From Chamaea fasciata (taxonomy: Eukaryota; Chordata; Aves; Passeriformes; Sylviidae), in the NCBI GenBank assembly GCA_029207755.1, contig JARCOQ010000003.1, positions 96,426,646 through 96,490,645 of the forward strand: a stretch of DNA of 64,000 bases, read 5' to 3'. The translations under genes and the position numbers were made by a program. Every line of letters begins with the position of its first letter. Position 1 is the first letter of the stretch. Below, piece by piece: positions 1 to 12,450 of the stretch. Below the pieces are notes generated by a model that worked only from the letters and a program-made list of their open reading frames with translations, was not told the DNA's origin and made no database searches.

Positions 1-3000
1 TATTGCCAGTAAGAGGGAGAGCTGAGAAAAGAAGCTACTGGGAATGTCTGCAGAGCTGAGTTATCAAGGAACTTGTTACCCATGTAGCTCAGAGAGCTTG
101 GGAACCTGCTGAGGTAGGATGTTTGGTGTTGTCTGTGGCATGTGGAGCCAGTTGGCTGCAGAGTAAGGCAGTAGCTCCAGAGAGTTCATCTTTGTTGTAT
201 TATCTTGATTTCCAGCTGCCCAGGGAATTGCTAAACCTTACCAGCTCCTTTACCAGCTTGGATGGTGGCCGAGAACTCTGCCAACCAGACTGCTTATAAA
301 AACCCCATAGAGCTTAGGAGATTAAGCAGCCAGGAGCTGGCTGGAAAAAGGACTTAAGCAGCCAAGCACCCAGGAGATGGGCAACAGGCAGAGTGACCAC
401 AAATGAGTAGATTTTCCTCAGGGGTTGCAACTGAATTGGCATATCCCTGCAGAATGCTTTGATCCTGTCTAATCCATTATTTTCTCGTAACTGTGGGAAA
501 ATTTCTGAAAAGTTCAAAATCTAAAAAAAAATACCAAGTAAAAATCTTTACACATATGTTTTTATTTTTCACATATTGCAATGATGAGAAGTATAGGCAG
601 AGATTTTTTTTTTGGTCGACTGAAAATGCAGACCTTCAGCTTTTATACAGTTCCCTGTTTAACTGGTTGGTAAAATTAATGTGTGTTGGGCTTTTGTGTA
701 CATCTGAGTACTTGTTGTGGTGCAACAAGTCTATTCTAAAATAGTCCTTGCAGGCAGGAAATACTCATTTTTTCCTAGTTTGCACTGAAATATATTAACT
801 CTGAAAATTTTCCTGAACTTAACAGTGGCCATAGTGGTTATCTCAAAATACAAATGCATTCAGACTGAAGGTCTGCAACTGAATAATTTTATTACCCAAA
901 TTTAGATTTTAGTGTGAATGTTCAAAATGATAATTTTCATAAAATAAACTGGTCCAGAAGTCCAGATAAAACCAACCAAATCTTCAACTTCTTTCCTTGA
1001 CAGATCAGGATCCCCATGAAGACATTTCTCTTTTTTTTAATTAAATGCTTACTATGAATACTTAATCTGTTTTAAACCATGTATATCTACATTTTAAGAT
1101 AGTCATATACTTTTTTCTCAAGACTTTTCAATTAAACGTTTCCTTTCACATCTAAAGTTAAAAGAAGTTCGACCACTCCCCTTTTCCCTAGTCTAGTGGT
1201 TTTCTGGAAACCAAATTAGTTAAGTGAATGCTATCCCTAAACAATAAATAAATAAATCTAATATAAATGTTTTCAGAAGGTTTTGATTGCATGCCTGTTC
1301 TTTGAAGGAAAATTGGGACACGTTATGGGGTTTTTGATTGCTTTGCAGACATAATTTGATTTTTGTTTCACAACCTGCATTTGTAGATGGTTCTCAGTGT
1401 TGCCACACTTTCATGTGCTAAAAATATTACTTGCATTTTAGTTTAGAGGCTGTGCATCTCTCTTTATCTTAGTTACAAACAAAAGAAAACTTATATTCCC
1501 TTTTTCCATTAACAGGCATGATTAATCTATTACCCAGATGGGAGCCCCTGACATTATCTGTTGTTGTGAGTTAAACATTTCTCTGCTGGAATCTGTGTTC
1601 CTCTTATACAAAGTCAAGCAGCATGTTTGAAGCAACATAAAAGATTGGTTTTAAAACAAGGTAAAAGACTAGTTTCTGAAAAGTTACTGGACTTCACAGA
1701 GGAACAGTTATTGGATCATTACATTGTATAGTTAAGGTCACAGGTAAGCTATTTTTGGAGGAATTGGATTTTAGATTTCATAGTTGATGTAAATAATTCC
1801 TTAAAATCTGATGTTTGGACAAATATAGTGTTACAATAGCTGTCTTATCAAGGACAAAATGGCAGCGGGAATGAAGAGGGAAGAAAGAGCAGCTGTTTTC
1901 ATTGCTTTTTAGCACACATATTTTACGCAGTGTTTGCCATTAATAGATTTTTTGAAGATCATATCTTTTGGCTGTAAGAAGAAAAATCCTTCATATAGGA
2001 TACAAGGCCAGCTACCAGCAGCTGTACAGATAATAATTTTCCTTACAGGATTCCTGAGCTGCATCCATAAGAACAAATGTGCCACCCTCAGAAGAAGACT
2101 GTGGAATTAGTGCAGGTCAAATCTACCTGTATGCCTCTCTGTCCTCTGATGACGGAGATACCACAGCCTGAACACAGCCTGGCCCACACAGGGGTTGGGT
2201 ACCACAATGGTTTTCCTTCAACACCTTTTTCCACAACTCCCTCTGAGATCTTCATCTTGCCTGGCAGATCCACTCCAGCTTCACTTCAAAGGAGTGTTTT
2301 GTGCCTGCCAAAAGGAGCTTAATTTTTAAGAAAACATAAAACCAAAGAACTCAGCTGCTTTGAAAGAATTAGTGAAGGCTTTTTTTTCCATTAGAGGTCA
2401 CACCTCAGATCGACCTTCATACACAAAGTTACTATGTACTTTTCTGTTTGACCATTCAGATGAGATGCAGTTTCACTTTAGTTGTGTGATAACTATGGAA
2501 TGCAAGTTTTTATTGTGTTTACACTATTTTGACCAGCATCACCTTAAAAAAACTAGTGCTCCCTTATTTTGCTGTAAAATGCAATCTATCATATGATATT
2601 GTGATTTCCAAACTTGCATTTTAAATAGCACTAGGCTATTTAAATACCACTAAAGGTATGTTGTGAATTGTTTATTATATGGAGATTTTAAAAAAAGTCA
2701 CTGAAGAATTAGCCAATTTATACATTTAAACATTAATCCTGAATAATGCTGGTTTGCTCACTACATTGAATAGTTCTGTGCATGTGACACAAAGTATGAT
2801 TCCTGTAGTTTGCTTTTTTACATACATAAGAATATTTATATAAAAATACTAAATTCAAATTATGTAACCATGTAACAGAAACCGTATAATATTAAAGTAG
2901 TAAAATAGCCTTCATGTGTAGCATATTTCTGCTAAGAATACTTTGTTTTACAGATACTTGCCTGAATATCTATTTTGTCCAGAGAAATAAGAGAGAAACA

Positions 3001-4252
3001 AGGTGATATAGAGACAGTAAACAGGAAGTCTGTAGAAAATACAATATTTGATTCCACATCTTCAGAGCCAGGTTAGAAATAGGACTTTTATTCCTCCCCA
3101 ATAATCACAGATGTTTAATATCTCATGCTAGGAAGGACCTGGTTTTCATAGCTGTTCTGTTCCTTTCTGGTTCATGCTACTATTCGTGTCTGCAATGCAG
3201 TGAGTCATGCTGTCATTAAAAGTATTTCTTTTAAACTTATTGCATTTCTGTTTCTTTGTTTCTATTTAATCATATTCTTCTTCATTGATTATAAAATAAG
3301 AATAACATTTTTGTTCGTGTAAGGACAAACTTTGTAAGTCACTGTTTGTTTTGCTATCTGACTGACACTTTTTAGATATTGTATTTCATGTAAGGGCTTT
3401 TGGTCCTTCGAACACTTTTCTGTGCTGACTGTCCTATTGGAAAGGAGTAAAACTGTTGAGGAAATCTAGATAAAATAAGAAGCTCATCATGAGTGACATT
3501 CTAAATTTGTGATGAAAGGGAAGGGAAAGGCAACTCCACACAATCCCCAGCTGGACTCCTCAGATCTTCACTGTCCCTGCTGCTCCAGGAAGATGGCTGC
3601 CCTCCTCAGTACTCCATAGGCACTTCAGCATCTGTTAGAGAAAAAGCTGTAAAACAGAAACACAGAATAAGAGAAAGGAATGTCTCATGCAGAGAAACAA
3701 AATCCTCATATTTCAGGAGGTCTTAACAATTCTAAAAGCTTATTTTCTGTTCACTGCAAAGTGCTCTGTAACATCTACCCCAGAACCTGGTGCTATTCAG
3801 GACATTTGACATGTTCAGCAATTAACCCCAGGAGGTTTTAATATTCCCACCACCTTTGTGGGTCTGACCCTGTGCACAGAGCACACATGCAAGTCACCCA
3901 ACACATCCAGCTCCTTGGGGCAGAGCCAGGTGGGATGGGCAGCAGCAGGCAGGAAGGTGTTGTCTGGCTCCTGACTGCGTCAGCTGAGCCTCCAGGTAGG
4001 GATGGGGCTGTCTGGTCCCCACCCTGAGCTTGCTGGGGTCATAAGGGGCCATCAGTGCTTGGGATGAGGGAGGGGAAAAAAACTTCATGGAACCTGCCAG
4101 TGACTGCTCTTTCCAGGCCTTTGTCCTTGACCAGTTAAGCTGTCTCTGTTGAGGGGATGCCCTGGCCCGTGAGTTTATAAACTGCCTTAGTATTGCCAGG
4201 GTTTTGTCTTTATGAATTACTGTGGACCAACTGAAATCTGCTTGAAAATCCA
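1..4252. other. AT-rich non-coding DNA, no gene recognised
   Basis: I see no recognisable gene or interspersed repeat here. A TATAAAA string lies near 293-300 beside two copies of TTAAGCAGCCA about 31 bp apart, but nothing else marks a promoter. A short (AAAT)n run lies at about 1241-1257. Somewhat GC-richer patches at about 2040-2320 and 3840-4090 carry short open frames of 60-81 codons with no family resemblance. Inference: intergenic or intronic sequence. Confidence 0.6.
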
Positions 4253-4288
4253 GAAAAGAGAGGGAGGAGGAGGAGATGGAGGAGGAGG
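4253..4288 (+). repeat. purine-rich (GGA)n tract
   Basis: An almost pure A/G stretch built of imperfect GGA/GAGG units, with one T interruption (GATGGA). It is a simple-sequence tract. It creates a run of glycines in one overlapping open frame (4212-4466), which is a composition artefact and not a gene. Confidence 0.8.
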
Positions 4289-5929
4289 TATGGAAATACT
4301 CTTCCCTGCCAGCTGTTACACTGGAAAGGCAAATTGCCTGCTTGAGAAGACACCTAAGTTTTATTCAGCCAAGTTGCTCCTCTGGGAAAGAGTGGCAATC
4401 AAAGGGTTTTTTTCTTTCTTTAATACAGTAGTTAATTTGTCACCCTGCAAAGCTTTTCAGAGCTGATCTTAGAACTGTCTGCCCTCGTGAGGTGCTGTAA
4501 CAGAGTTCAGCTGTTCTTGATCTGAGAAGGCAACAACAGGGTTGTCAGTAGCAGCAAGATAAAACCGTGATTTTTTTCATCAGTGAGAGTAATGGTGCTA
4601 ACAGCAGGCAGTGAATTTGAGCAAGAGCTTTTAGGATTTTTATCCTGAAATTCTGTGCAACTAATGAATCATCTTCCCAAATGTACAGATGACTCTGTTA
4701 GGTCTCTGTTTTGTCAAGCAAGTCAAAACAGTAAGATTTATTCTGTTTTACTGTTGCTCTGAAGAACCTCAGAAACAGCAAAAATAGTCAAGAGCCTCAT
4801 AATCTTCAGACATGCTTTGCTGCTACTGCCTTAGGAAAACTGGAGCAACAAAAATATCTAGTGGCCTTTTTTCCTTCTTTTTTTTTGAGCAAGCAGTGAT
4901 AGACCTAATGGATTGCTGCAAAACAGAATTTCGTAATTTAAATTCAAATTCTGAATAATCAGTAAGCCACATTTGTGTGCAATCAATCACTTCCCTATGA
5001 AATTAAGGAATTCCTTTTTTTCATGAATAAGATTAGCTAGCTGGCTGATCCTTACTTAAGTAAAATTAGTTTAACTAGTTTAGATATTGAGCTGAGATAT
5101 TTCTTAGCTCAATGGAAGATTTGCTCAATGAAAGAAATTTTGGTCAGATTTCACTGAAAAAGAATACTGCAGAAATAAAGTCTGGCATACTTATAATGGT
5201 TCTTGTCTTCTGTTATACACGTAATATCTCCATGGATCAGCCTCTTCAGGCAACAAAACCTTTGTCAAAAAACATATTTTAATTGACCATTACAGAAATC
5301 TCTTATGGAACTGTATAAATCCGGCCATGAAACTCGCACACTATATACTTACATATACACATAAATGCAATGTATCATAGTAGACATCAAAGAAATAACT
5401 GTAGAACTTAAACCCCAGCAATTTAGTACAAGCGTGTTAGTCATTGTGTTGCTGTGTTGTGTGTTAGTCATTGTGCTGTCACTAGTTACAGCCAGAGAAG
5501 AGGCACAGCAGTCTTCAGGGAGAGTTTGGAGTCAGGGCTGAGAGCTGGCAGAGGGCATTCTCTCCTCTCTCAGTAAACTAGTGTGTGCAGCTCTGTTCTG
5601 TACTGCTACAGGTGGCTAGTATCTCTTGCTGGCTATCTGCAGGCAATTCCTGGCAGACTGGGGTTTCTGAGCAGCCCTTTGGAAGCGTCTCAAATCCTCC
5701 AAATCTGTGGAGTCCTGTGTCTGATGGGATTTTAGATTCGGTGGTGGTGACAATGCGTTACATTTAGTTTCCAGTTCTGGTAAGCTGAAGTGATGTTATT
5801 CATGTCCTTTTTTGTGTCTCAATCCTTAGATAAGGATTTCACAATGAGGCCAAAGTATTTTTAGACTGTCTATTTAATTTGAATACAAATGAACATACTT
5901 TGTCTATTGTGTCCTTTTTCCCTCTACAG
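4289..5929. other. AT-rich non-coding DNA with a small local duplication
   Basis: Nothing recognisable is coded here. A small imperfect tandem duplication lies at 5434-5480, where GTGTTAGTCATTGTG appears at 5434 and again at 5461. The 3' edge ends in a pyrimidine-rich stretch and TCTACAG, the possible splice acceptor of the next entry. Confidence 0.5.
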
Positions 5930-5981
5930 TTACATCGAAATAGGAATTAAAAAGCCTGAGGGGGAAAAGAAAGAAATGATA
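5930..5981 (+). other. candidate 52-bp internal coding exon (unidentified gene)
   Basis: Seen directly: the segment is preceded by a pyrimidine-rich tract ending CCCTCTACAG and followed by GTAAGTG, both close to vertebrate splice consensus. Two frames hit stops early. The third is open end to end and reads YIEIGIKKPEGEKKEMI (17 codons after one leading base), so the exon would enter in phase 2 and leave in phase 0. The lysine/glutamate-rich peptide looks protein-like, but I do not recognise the gene. No partner exon was found in the window, and a 17-codon open frame is not rare by chance. It could be a real exon of a gene with very large introns, or a coincidence. Confidence 0.28.
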
Positions 5982-6344
5982 GTAAGTGTTTAATTATGAA
6001 TACTGCCTGTTTAAATTACAATGAAAAAATATCCATTCATTACTCTATGCTTGTATAATTTATGTTTAACTGTTAATGTATGCTATTTCAGGGAAGAGTG
6101 TGATATGATAATAATATCAATTTACCTGTGATTCGTTATGTAAAATTTTGGGTACAAAGATAGTGTTGCTTTGTCCTAACTTTCCTTTGTCCTTACTGTG
6201 CAACTATTTAAACATCAGTTGACTGGCAAAAAATATGTTCAGGAATTAAGAGTAATTATTACTCTCTTGCATTCTTTGCTGTAGAACGTAAAAGTAGAAG
6301 TTCAGGCAGTGTAAACTATAGATACCATTTAGTGATTAATCACA

Positions 6345-6580
6345 GCATCATGACATTGTTGAGATTGGAGGAGACCTCTGGAGGTCATCCAGTCCAAACC
6401 CCTACTCACTGAGAGGACAACTAAAGCAGGTTGCTCAGTGCCCTGTCCATTTAGGTTCTAAATGTATCCTATGGACACAGACTCTGCAATCTGCCTGGGC
6501 AACCAGCCAATGTTTGATCACCCTCACTGAAAAAGAGTTGTTCTTTCTTACCTGATCTTGCACGGTTTTCATCTCAGCTG
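6345..6580 (-). mobile_element. CR1 LINE 3' fragment (antisense copy)
   Basis: Read on the plus strand, the segment follows the reverse complement of the avian CR1 3' region: GAGACCTCTGGAGGTCATCC, then AGCAGGTTGCTCAGTGCC, GGGCAACCAGCCAATGTTTG and CACCCTCACTGAAAAAG. The terminal ATTCTATG repeat is eroded. CR1 is a non-LTR retrotransposon usually left as 5'-truncated copies. This one is short, diverged and non-functional. Confidence 0.85.
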
Positions 6581-7161
6581 AAACTGATGCCAGATAAGTA
6601 AGATTTTCTCATTTTTTTGCTTATGTGGAGTCAGAGACTAACCAAATGACAGAGGTATTAAGTTAGCTTAGTTGAATTTAAACTGCTACAAAGGATAAGA
6701 AACATTCAAAATTAGAATGTAAGTACTTTAGGTCATAAATCTAAATCTATATGACTTAATCACACAGAATAATAGCCCATTTTTCTTACTGTTTGTTTCT
6801 CACACAGATAATTTTTAGTTATGTGTAATTCATCTAGTGTGGATTACAGGGAGTTTTTATGACTGTATTGATACAATTAATGCAAAGTTAAACTATATAT
6901 CCTTTCGCAGTAATTTTTGGCAGTTTGACCTAGCACATGTACACTTGTATTGTGTCATCTCTGCTGTATTTATCATTATAATAGCATGTTGCAGCCAGAC
7001 AATATGGAACACTGGCACTACTGAAGTTCCATTTATATCCTTCAAATATAACCTAAGTAGTTCAAGTGGCTTATGTTGGAATTTAAGCAAACCAAGTGGT
7101 GGACTATTTCAAGACTGTGGGAAGCCCTGAGTACTGTGTGCACATGCAGAGTAAATCTGTT

Positions 7162-7235
7162 TCATACATGACAGAATTAACTAGGTTGGAAAAGACCTTT
7201 GAGATCATCCAGCCCAATGTACATACAATGACTCT
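7162..7235 (-). mobile_element. short CR1-like 3' end remnant
   Basis: The plus strand reads ACAGAATTAACTAGGTTGG, then AAAAGACCTTTGAGATCATCC and AGCCCAA. This is the antisense form of a CR1 3' end (canonically ...GGTTGGAAAAGACCT...ATCATC...AGTCCAA). Similarity fades after about 70 bp, so only the tail of an old copy remains. Confidence 0.6.
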
Positions 7236-9448
7236 AATCTGTTCTTTGTTCTGTCTTCTCCCTCTAAAGAGAAGACAGAGTCCAAATGACTGGATATGGA
7301 TATTCCCATCTTACTGAATATATGATTTTAGGTCCAGTGTTGCTGTGTAGTGTAGCCTGACTCAATGTGATATAGATTGCACCACATACAGAGTTCCTCT
7401 GGGCAGGCTTAGCCAGTCAGAAGTTGCCATTATCATTCTGAGCAGGGTCTTCTCATTCTCCCATATGACACTGAAGGCAAACAGGAATGGATTAATTACT
7501 GTTAAAAGGGAAAGGCATTCGATAAATTTCTACATTTTGAATTATTACTGGATTTTGATTCGATATAGACATCTACAATAGTTACTTTCTTCCTCTTTCA
7601 TTGCTTTGATAAAAAAATATTGTGAAAATCAACTGGGCTAGACAGCTGGCTTTACTGAAACTGTGCCATCTATTCTGAGAATAAATAAATAAATAAAGTA
7701 AGTTAACATTAAAGTTAATAAATGAAGTTAATCCCACCCAATTTCTTGTATAAATAAGAAATATAACTCCTGGAACTTACATTATTGCTTTGATACCTAC
7801 TTGATATAAATTACTAAACCACGCATTTGTAAAATGCCATAATAATACCTATTCAAATAAACATTTTAATTACTGTGAATAAAAAAACCAATAGTAGGCT
7901 TATATCTTCGCACCTGAATTACAAAAGCTATTTTAATGAAACAAACATTTAAGTCTAATTTGAACAGTAGCATTTCTCTTTGTACATCTGTTTGTGATGT
8001 GCCCTGTAAGAATGTTTTGTGAATAGGGACGATTTAAAAAAAACAGTTTGGAAGTGACACAATATATTTTATTCTTTTCTCTCTATTGAGTTGTATTTAG
8101 AGCCAAATTCTGTTTGTTCATGGAAATGGCCTGAAATGCAGGAAGACCAGATCTAAGTGTTTATGGAATGGATGACTTAAGTACCTGAGAACATCAGTTC
8201 TCAGGCAGAGGTGGTCATTTCAGTTGTGTCTTGTCTGCATGCCATGGTGCAACCTTGGTGTTTATTATCTCCTCTCCTTGTACTTTCTCTTCCATAAAAA
8301 TGGTACAGGAACATGATCAGAAAGAAACCTCTAGGTAATAGCTATAATTCACAGTGCCACAATCTGTTTGCCTCTGGCTACATCTTTATTAGTACATTAA
8401 ACTGTCTCCTAGAATATGTTGGGATACCAAAACTCAATTATCTGTACTGTGACATGCTTTATGGCTTGTACCAGCTCATAACCCAGTTCCCAGCCTAGAC
8501 ATTCAGATGGACCAAACAACGTTGTCAATAGGCATGAACTTTATTTTGAAGACTAATTGAGCTAAATATTATGGATTAGAAGAGGATGCTGTGTGATTTT
8601 GGGACTGGGGAATAGGTATTGTCACCGTTTCATTCAGTAGTGTAAATGTAGCAAGTTGCGTGTGGATATTTTGAGGGACCAGGATTTTGTTGTAAATTGT
8701 TTTGTAATATTTTTCCACTCTAAGAGCTTTATTGTACTCCACAAATATTCTTTAAAACTAGAAAAAGGATAGCTATGATGGAAATTAAAGGACTAAAATG
8801 TAAACCTATATTGCACCATTGTCAACCAATTAGCATATACTCCATCTAGAACTGTAACAGCACTCAGTGTGCACCTTCATACTGTATGGAACAGGGCCAA
8901 GGCATGGTCCTAAGGACTGGCAAGGGGTAGAATGAGAATCTCCAATCTGTTAGTGCAGTCCCTGACACACTTCAGGTGAATGTCAGTTGGCACCCTTTCA
9001 AACAAAGCCCTTGTTTTGAGATTCACAGTTCCAATGGGGACAGTTGAACATCCTCTGAAGTGTGTCTAGGTATGGATATGAACACAGAATACTGTGCTTC
9101 GTGGCATTCTGTCCCTGGTTATTTGTATAGATATGCTATTGAGGTTGACTCCAGGCTAAAGACAAGGTGAGTGTTGAAAGAGAGAACATAGATTTTTATG
9201 TCTGACAAATTCCTTGCCTTATACAATTGCTGATAGAATCCCACGAGTATAGGACACTGTCTCACTGATTATTCACATTTTTTCTCATGAAACACTTGCA
9301 GCTTTTGCATCTAAGGACAGATTTTTATGTTGGAGAGAAGATTTATGCTTTCCTACTTTTGCTGTTACACTGATATCCTGTCTTTGTTTCTATTGGGTCC
9401 TCTCAATAAACACAAATTTATTTGAATGAACAGATTGAAGTTACACAG
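7236..9448. other. AT-rich non-coding DNA
   Basis: No gene or interspersed repeat recognised. It contains the (AATA)n microsatellite at 7680-7697 and several open frames under 65 codons without family resemblance. The segment at 8880-9110 is GC-richer than its surroundings, but I cannot assign it. Confidence 0.5.
7680..7697 (+). repeat. (AATA)n microsatellite
   Basis: Four and a half uninterrupted AATA units. Tetranucleotide repeats of this kind often arise from poly-A-like seeds and may vary in length between individuals. Confidence 0.8.
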
Positions 9449-9477
9449 AAGTTTACAATTCAGTAAATTGTAAACTT
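9449..9477. repeat. perfect 12-bp inverted repeat (hairpin)
   Basis: Arms AAGTTTACAATT (9449-9460) and AATTGTAAACTT (9466-9477) are exact reverse complements separated by a 5-base loop CAGTA. Neither terminator-type sequence nor a known RNA gene is apparent. It lies 89 bp before the long poly-T. It may be a chance palindrome in AT-rich DNA or a remnant of a mobile-element end. Confidence 0.8.
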
Positions 9478-9565
9478 ACTGCAAAATGGTGCCTGTAATG
9501 TCTTCTTAGGAGGTGAGCAAAGCAGGTTTTAAAGTTACTTGACTATCACTATAAATATTCAACTG

Positions 9566-9566
<1 letters not shown>

Positions 9567-9619
<53 letters not shown>
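9567..9619. repeat. 53-base poly-T homopolymer
   Basis: An uninterrupted T run, the longest homopolymer in the window. If it is a retroposon poly-A tail read in antisense, the inserted sequence would lie to the right (9620 onward, minus strand). No polyadenylation signal or known family is visible there, so an expanded simple repeat is equally possible. The exact length in an assembly should be treated with caution. Confidence 0.9.
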
Positions 9620-12267
9620 CTGGTTTGAACTCCTGTGTGGGAAATCCCTTTTAATTCCAAGCCTCAATTTTTCATTTCTCGGCTTAGCAGATAGTGGAAA
9701 AGCTGTGGTGGCAGCTTATTTTCTCAGGAGAGAGAGTGTATCAGGCCACTTGACAGTGGCCTCTGCTTGATTAAATTGTGTCAGCCACTTCCAAACAGAA
9801 AAGTCTTTTGGACAAATGGTGAAAGAATATGACACAGGTTTTTGAGGACAGAAGACATGAAACAGTGAAAGCCTTTGGAATTCCTCAAGTATGACAGATT
9901 TTCCAAAATACTGACTAGAAACATATTGCACTGAACAAAGATAGTATTTGACAGTGGGACTAGTGTTTATATTTAAAAAATGCTTCTGAGAAGAAAATAT
10001 TTTAAACATTTTGCATCAGCTAATGATGTATGATTAATTTTTTCTGCAGATTAAATCAATAATTCACAGTACTATCTGTGGGCCTTCCAGATGGCAATTT
10101 ATTTGTAGTAAGTCACATAATATCAAATAAATATGTTATGAATCAGACTGTTTTCTTGGTTTTAAGTTTTCTACTCTAACATATACAAACTTCCAAATGT
10201 CTATGTTCAGTTATAGACTGAAATGTTTGTAGGGAAACTCTGGTTAACCAGGTGGGATTTGGTATGGTCAATTTCTTGATTTAGATACCATGAATTAAAG
10301 TTAAATTGGTATGATATAACAGTAGGTTTAGTTTTTCCTAAGTATTCTTATGGAAGGAAATAAGTTGAGAGTGACAATATACTCCAACGCATAGTTATAT
10401 TATGCTAGTGAAATTTAAACAGAAACCATTATATAATATTTAGAAAATTTATAGAACACAATGTTTAAACATCATAGATGACATGAAAGGACCCTTAATC
10501 CACGGGTTATTTAAGAGAAATCTCATAATCACAAAGCACCACTAAGTTTTCTAAAACAGCAGAGTATTATGAATAGACAATTAGAGAAATTAATTCTGTG
10601 AACTGCTAATGAAACCTAATTTCCTATAAATTTTTGTCTGATATTATGTAACATTTTTATATATTGTAATAGTATTGTAATAATAAAACAGAATAATAAT
10701 TAATATTTATCTTCCACATGCCTTTTGTAACCCTGCCTGGGTGCACAAAGGGGTGTATTACGACTATTGCCCTTAACAGAAGGCCCCTTACTAAAATAAT
10801 GTGCATAAAATTCAACCAAAGCCACCTTCTTTGGAGTTATGATGGTTCCTATGCAGCAGGACAGTTACAGTTCAACTGTGCAAGAATGGGGGAGTTTTGA
10901 AGAAGAAAAGATAACAATATATTGTTTTCCAATCCTTCATATTAAGACTTATTTAATGGAAAAACTATTATTTCAAGTGATGAGCATTCAAAATGATATA
11001 ACCAGGGAAAGGACTATTAGTAGAAGTTTATAAAAGTTGTTTATCTAATATCTAATTTGCTTTCAACTTAGCTCCTAATAATTCAAGCCATTGTTGTGGC
11101 TGTTGTGTACATTTAGGTAACTCTAGCAAGTTACAAATACAGAGAGACCAAAAATCTCTGCAGATTTTGCAGCGTCATTCTGTAACTAATGTGGTTTTTA
11201 TAACTTATTCTATTATCTCCACCTAAAACCTTGTCTATTATGTGAAGGAAGACCAAATATGTTCTCATCATTAACTGAAAAACAATAGACTTGGACTCTG
11301 ACAATGGTAGTGTTTGTTCTATCCTCGAAGACAACACTGATGATGGAGTGTATTCTTTCTGCATATGGGTACATTGATAGCTCCCAAAATTTGTATGATC
11401 TTACCTGAAACTCTACTGAGATAGTTGAAAAAATCATGATAAATTCTATAGAAAGGTTTGATCACCAAAGCAAGTTATGCTTAAATTGTATGCAGAAATA
11501 AATACAAAGCCAAGTTAATTCTCTGAGTACAGATGTGCTGTAGGAAATTTTGCCATGAGGCTAAGGTTGAAAGATTTGACTTTTCTGTAATCAAGCAATC
11601 ACACGTGGTTCCAGTGTTAAAATCAAGAGCAAATTTAAAAAGTATAAGTTGAAGAATATGTCTGACATGTGATGTGAATTGCTTCTTCAAGGAAAGGAAG
11701 TGTGTATTAAATTGAATAATTCTTGACCACTATATACTTACCACTGGAAAATTAAACAACAGAATTTGAAGATAAAGAAAAAAAAATGTAAGTCTTTCAG
11801 GTAATTCCTGTAGCTGCCATGTCTTACACTATGCAGTACACTTTCCTGGTTACTCTGGATTTATGTATTTCTGGGAATGATGTTTCTAAATCAACTCTCA
11901 GAGCCTCCTGCAAGTTCAAACTTTTACATTATTTGTAAGTTCTTTTTAAAACTATTTTTTTCTTAAACTTGAATAACAAAAATTGTGTCAAGTTTCATAA
12001 TGTATTTGAGGGAAAAAAACTGCTAAAAATGGAGCACGTCTCTCCCTTTTCTTCCAAACTGACTGCATTTCATGTCCATGGTCCCCAGGTTTTACCTGAT
12101 TTCAGTTCCACTAGATGGCTCCAAACGTCTTCGGAATGCAGCTTTATTTCTTCAAGATGTTTTAATGTGGCATGCAGACATAAATATTTGCTCTTGGCTG
12201 GAACTTGACACACTGTGGTAGCAGTGCTAGGACCTATCCCAGGCAGCTTTATTTATTTATTGAAATC
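9620..12267. other. AT-rich non-coding DNA
   Basis: Nothing recognisable. The longest open frame is 97 codons (9716-10009, minus), directly beside the poly-T. It has no detectable domain, signal or family resemblance. Other frames of 60-79 codons are scattered over both strands with no consistent organisation. Confidence 0.5.
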
Positions 12268-12450
12268 CACCCTCCCAAAAAAACCCCCCAAACAAAAACA
12301 AATAACCGACCCCTTAACCCCCCACCCCCAACCCCAAACAAAAAACCAAAACAAAGACCATTAAAAAAAACCCCAAACTCCACAAAAAGCAAAACCAAAA
12401 CCAACCCCCCCCCCCCCCCAACAAACAAACAATAAAATACAAACAAAAAG
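12268..12450 (+). repeat. A/C-rich, nearly G-free low-complexity tract
   Basis: About 180 bp composed almost wholly of A and C, made of irregular runs of each, with only a handful of G and T. It includes a 15-base C run at 12405-12419. It creates spurious proline/lysine-rich frames on the plus strand and glycine/valine/phenylalanine-rich frames on the minus strand. Inference: a degenerate poly-A-derived or simple-repeat expansion. Confidence 0.85.
12310..12335 (-). other. G-quadruplex motif on minus strand
   Basis: The plus strand carries four C tracts of 4, 6, 5 and 4 bases separated by TTAA, A and AA. The minus strand therefore carries four G tracts of at least 4 bases with loops of 1-4 bases. 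This satisfies the standard G4 rule (four tracts of three or more G, loops of 1-7). The plus strand could form a cytosine i-motif. No gene start is visible nearby, so a regulatory role is not implied. Confidence 0.8.

Noticed and set aside
1..520. Possible promoter or LTR around TATAAAA at about 293
   Set aside because: No second LTR feature, no terminal TG/CA with duplication and no recognisable family. A single TATA-like string is not enough.
2058..2168. 37-codon stretch with protein-like composition ending in a stop
   Set aside because: The only good upstream acceptor (CCTTACAG at 2041-2048) leads into an in-frame TGA at 2055. It is too short to support a call.
12205..12435. Proline/lysine/threonine-rich open frame
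   Set aside because: Product of the A/C-rich low-complexity tract.
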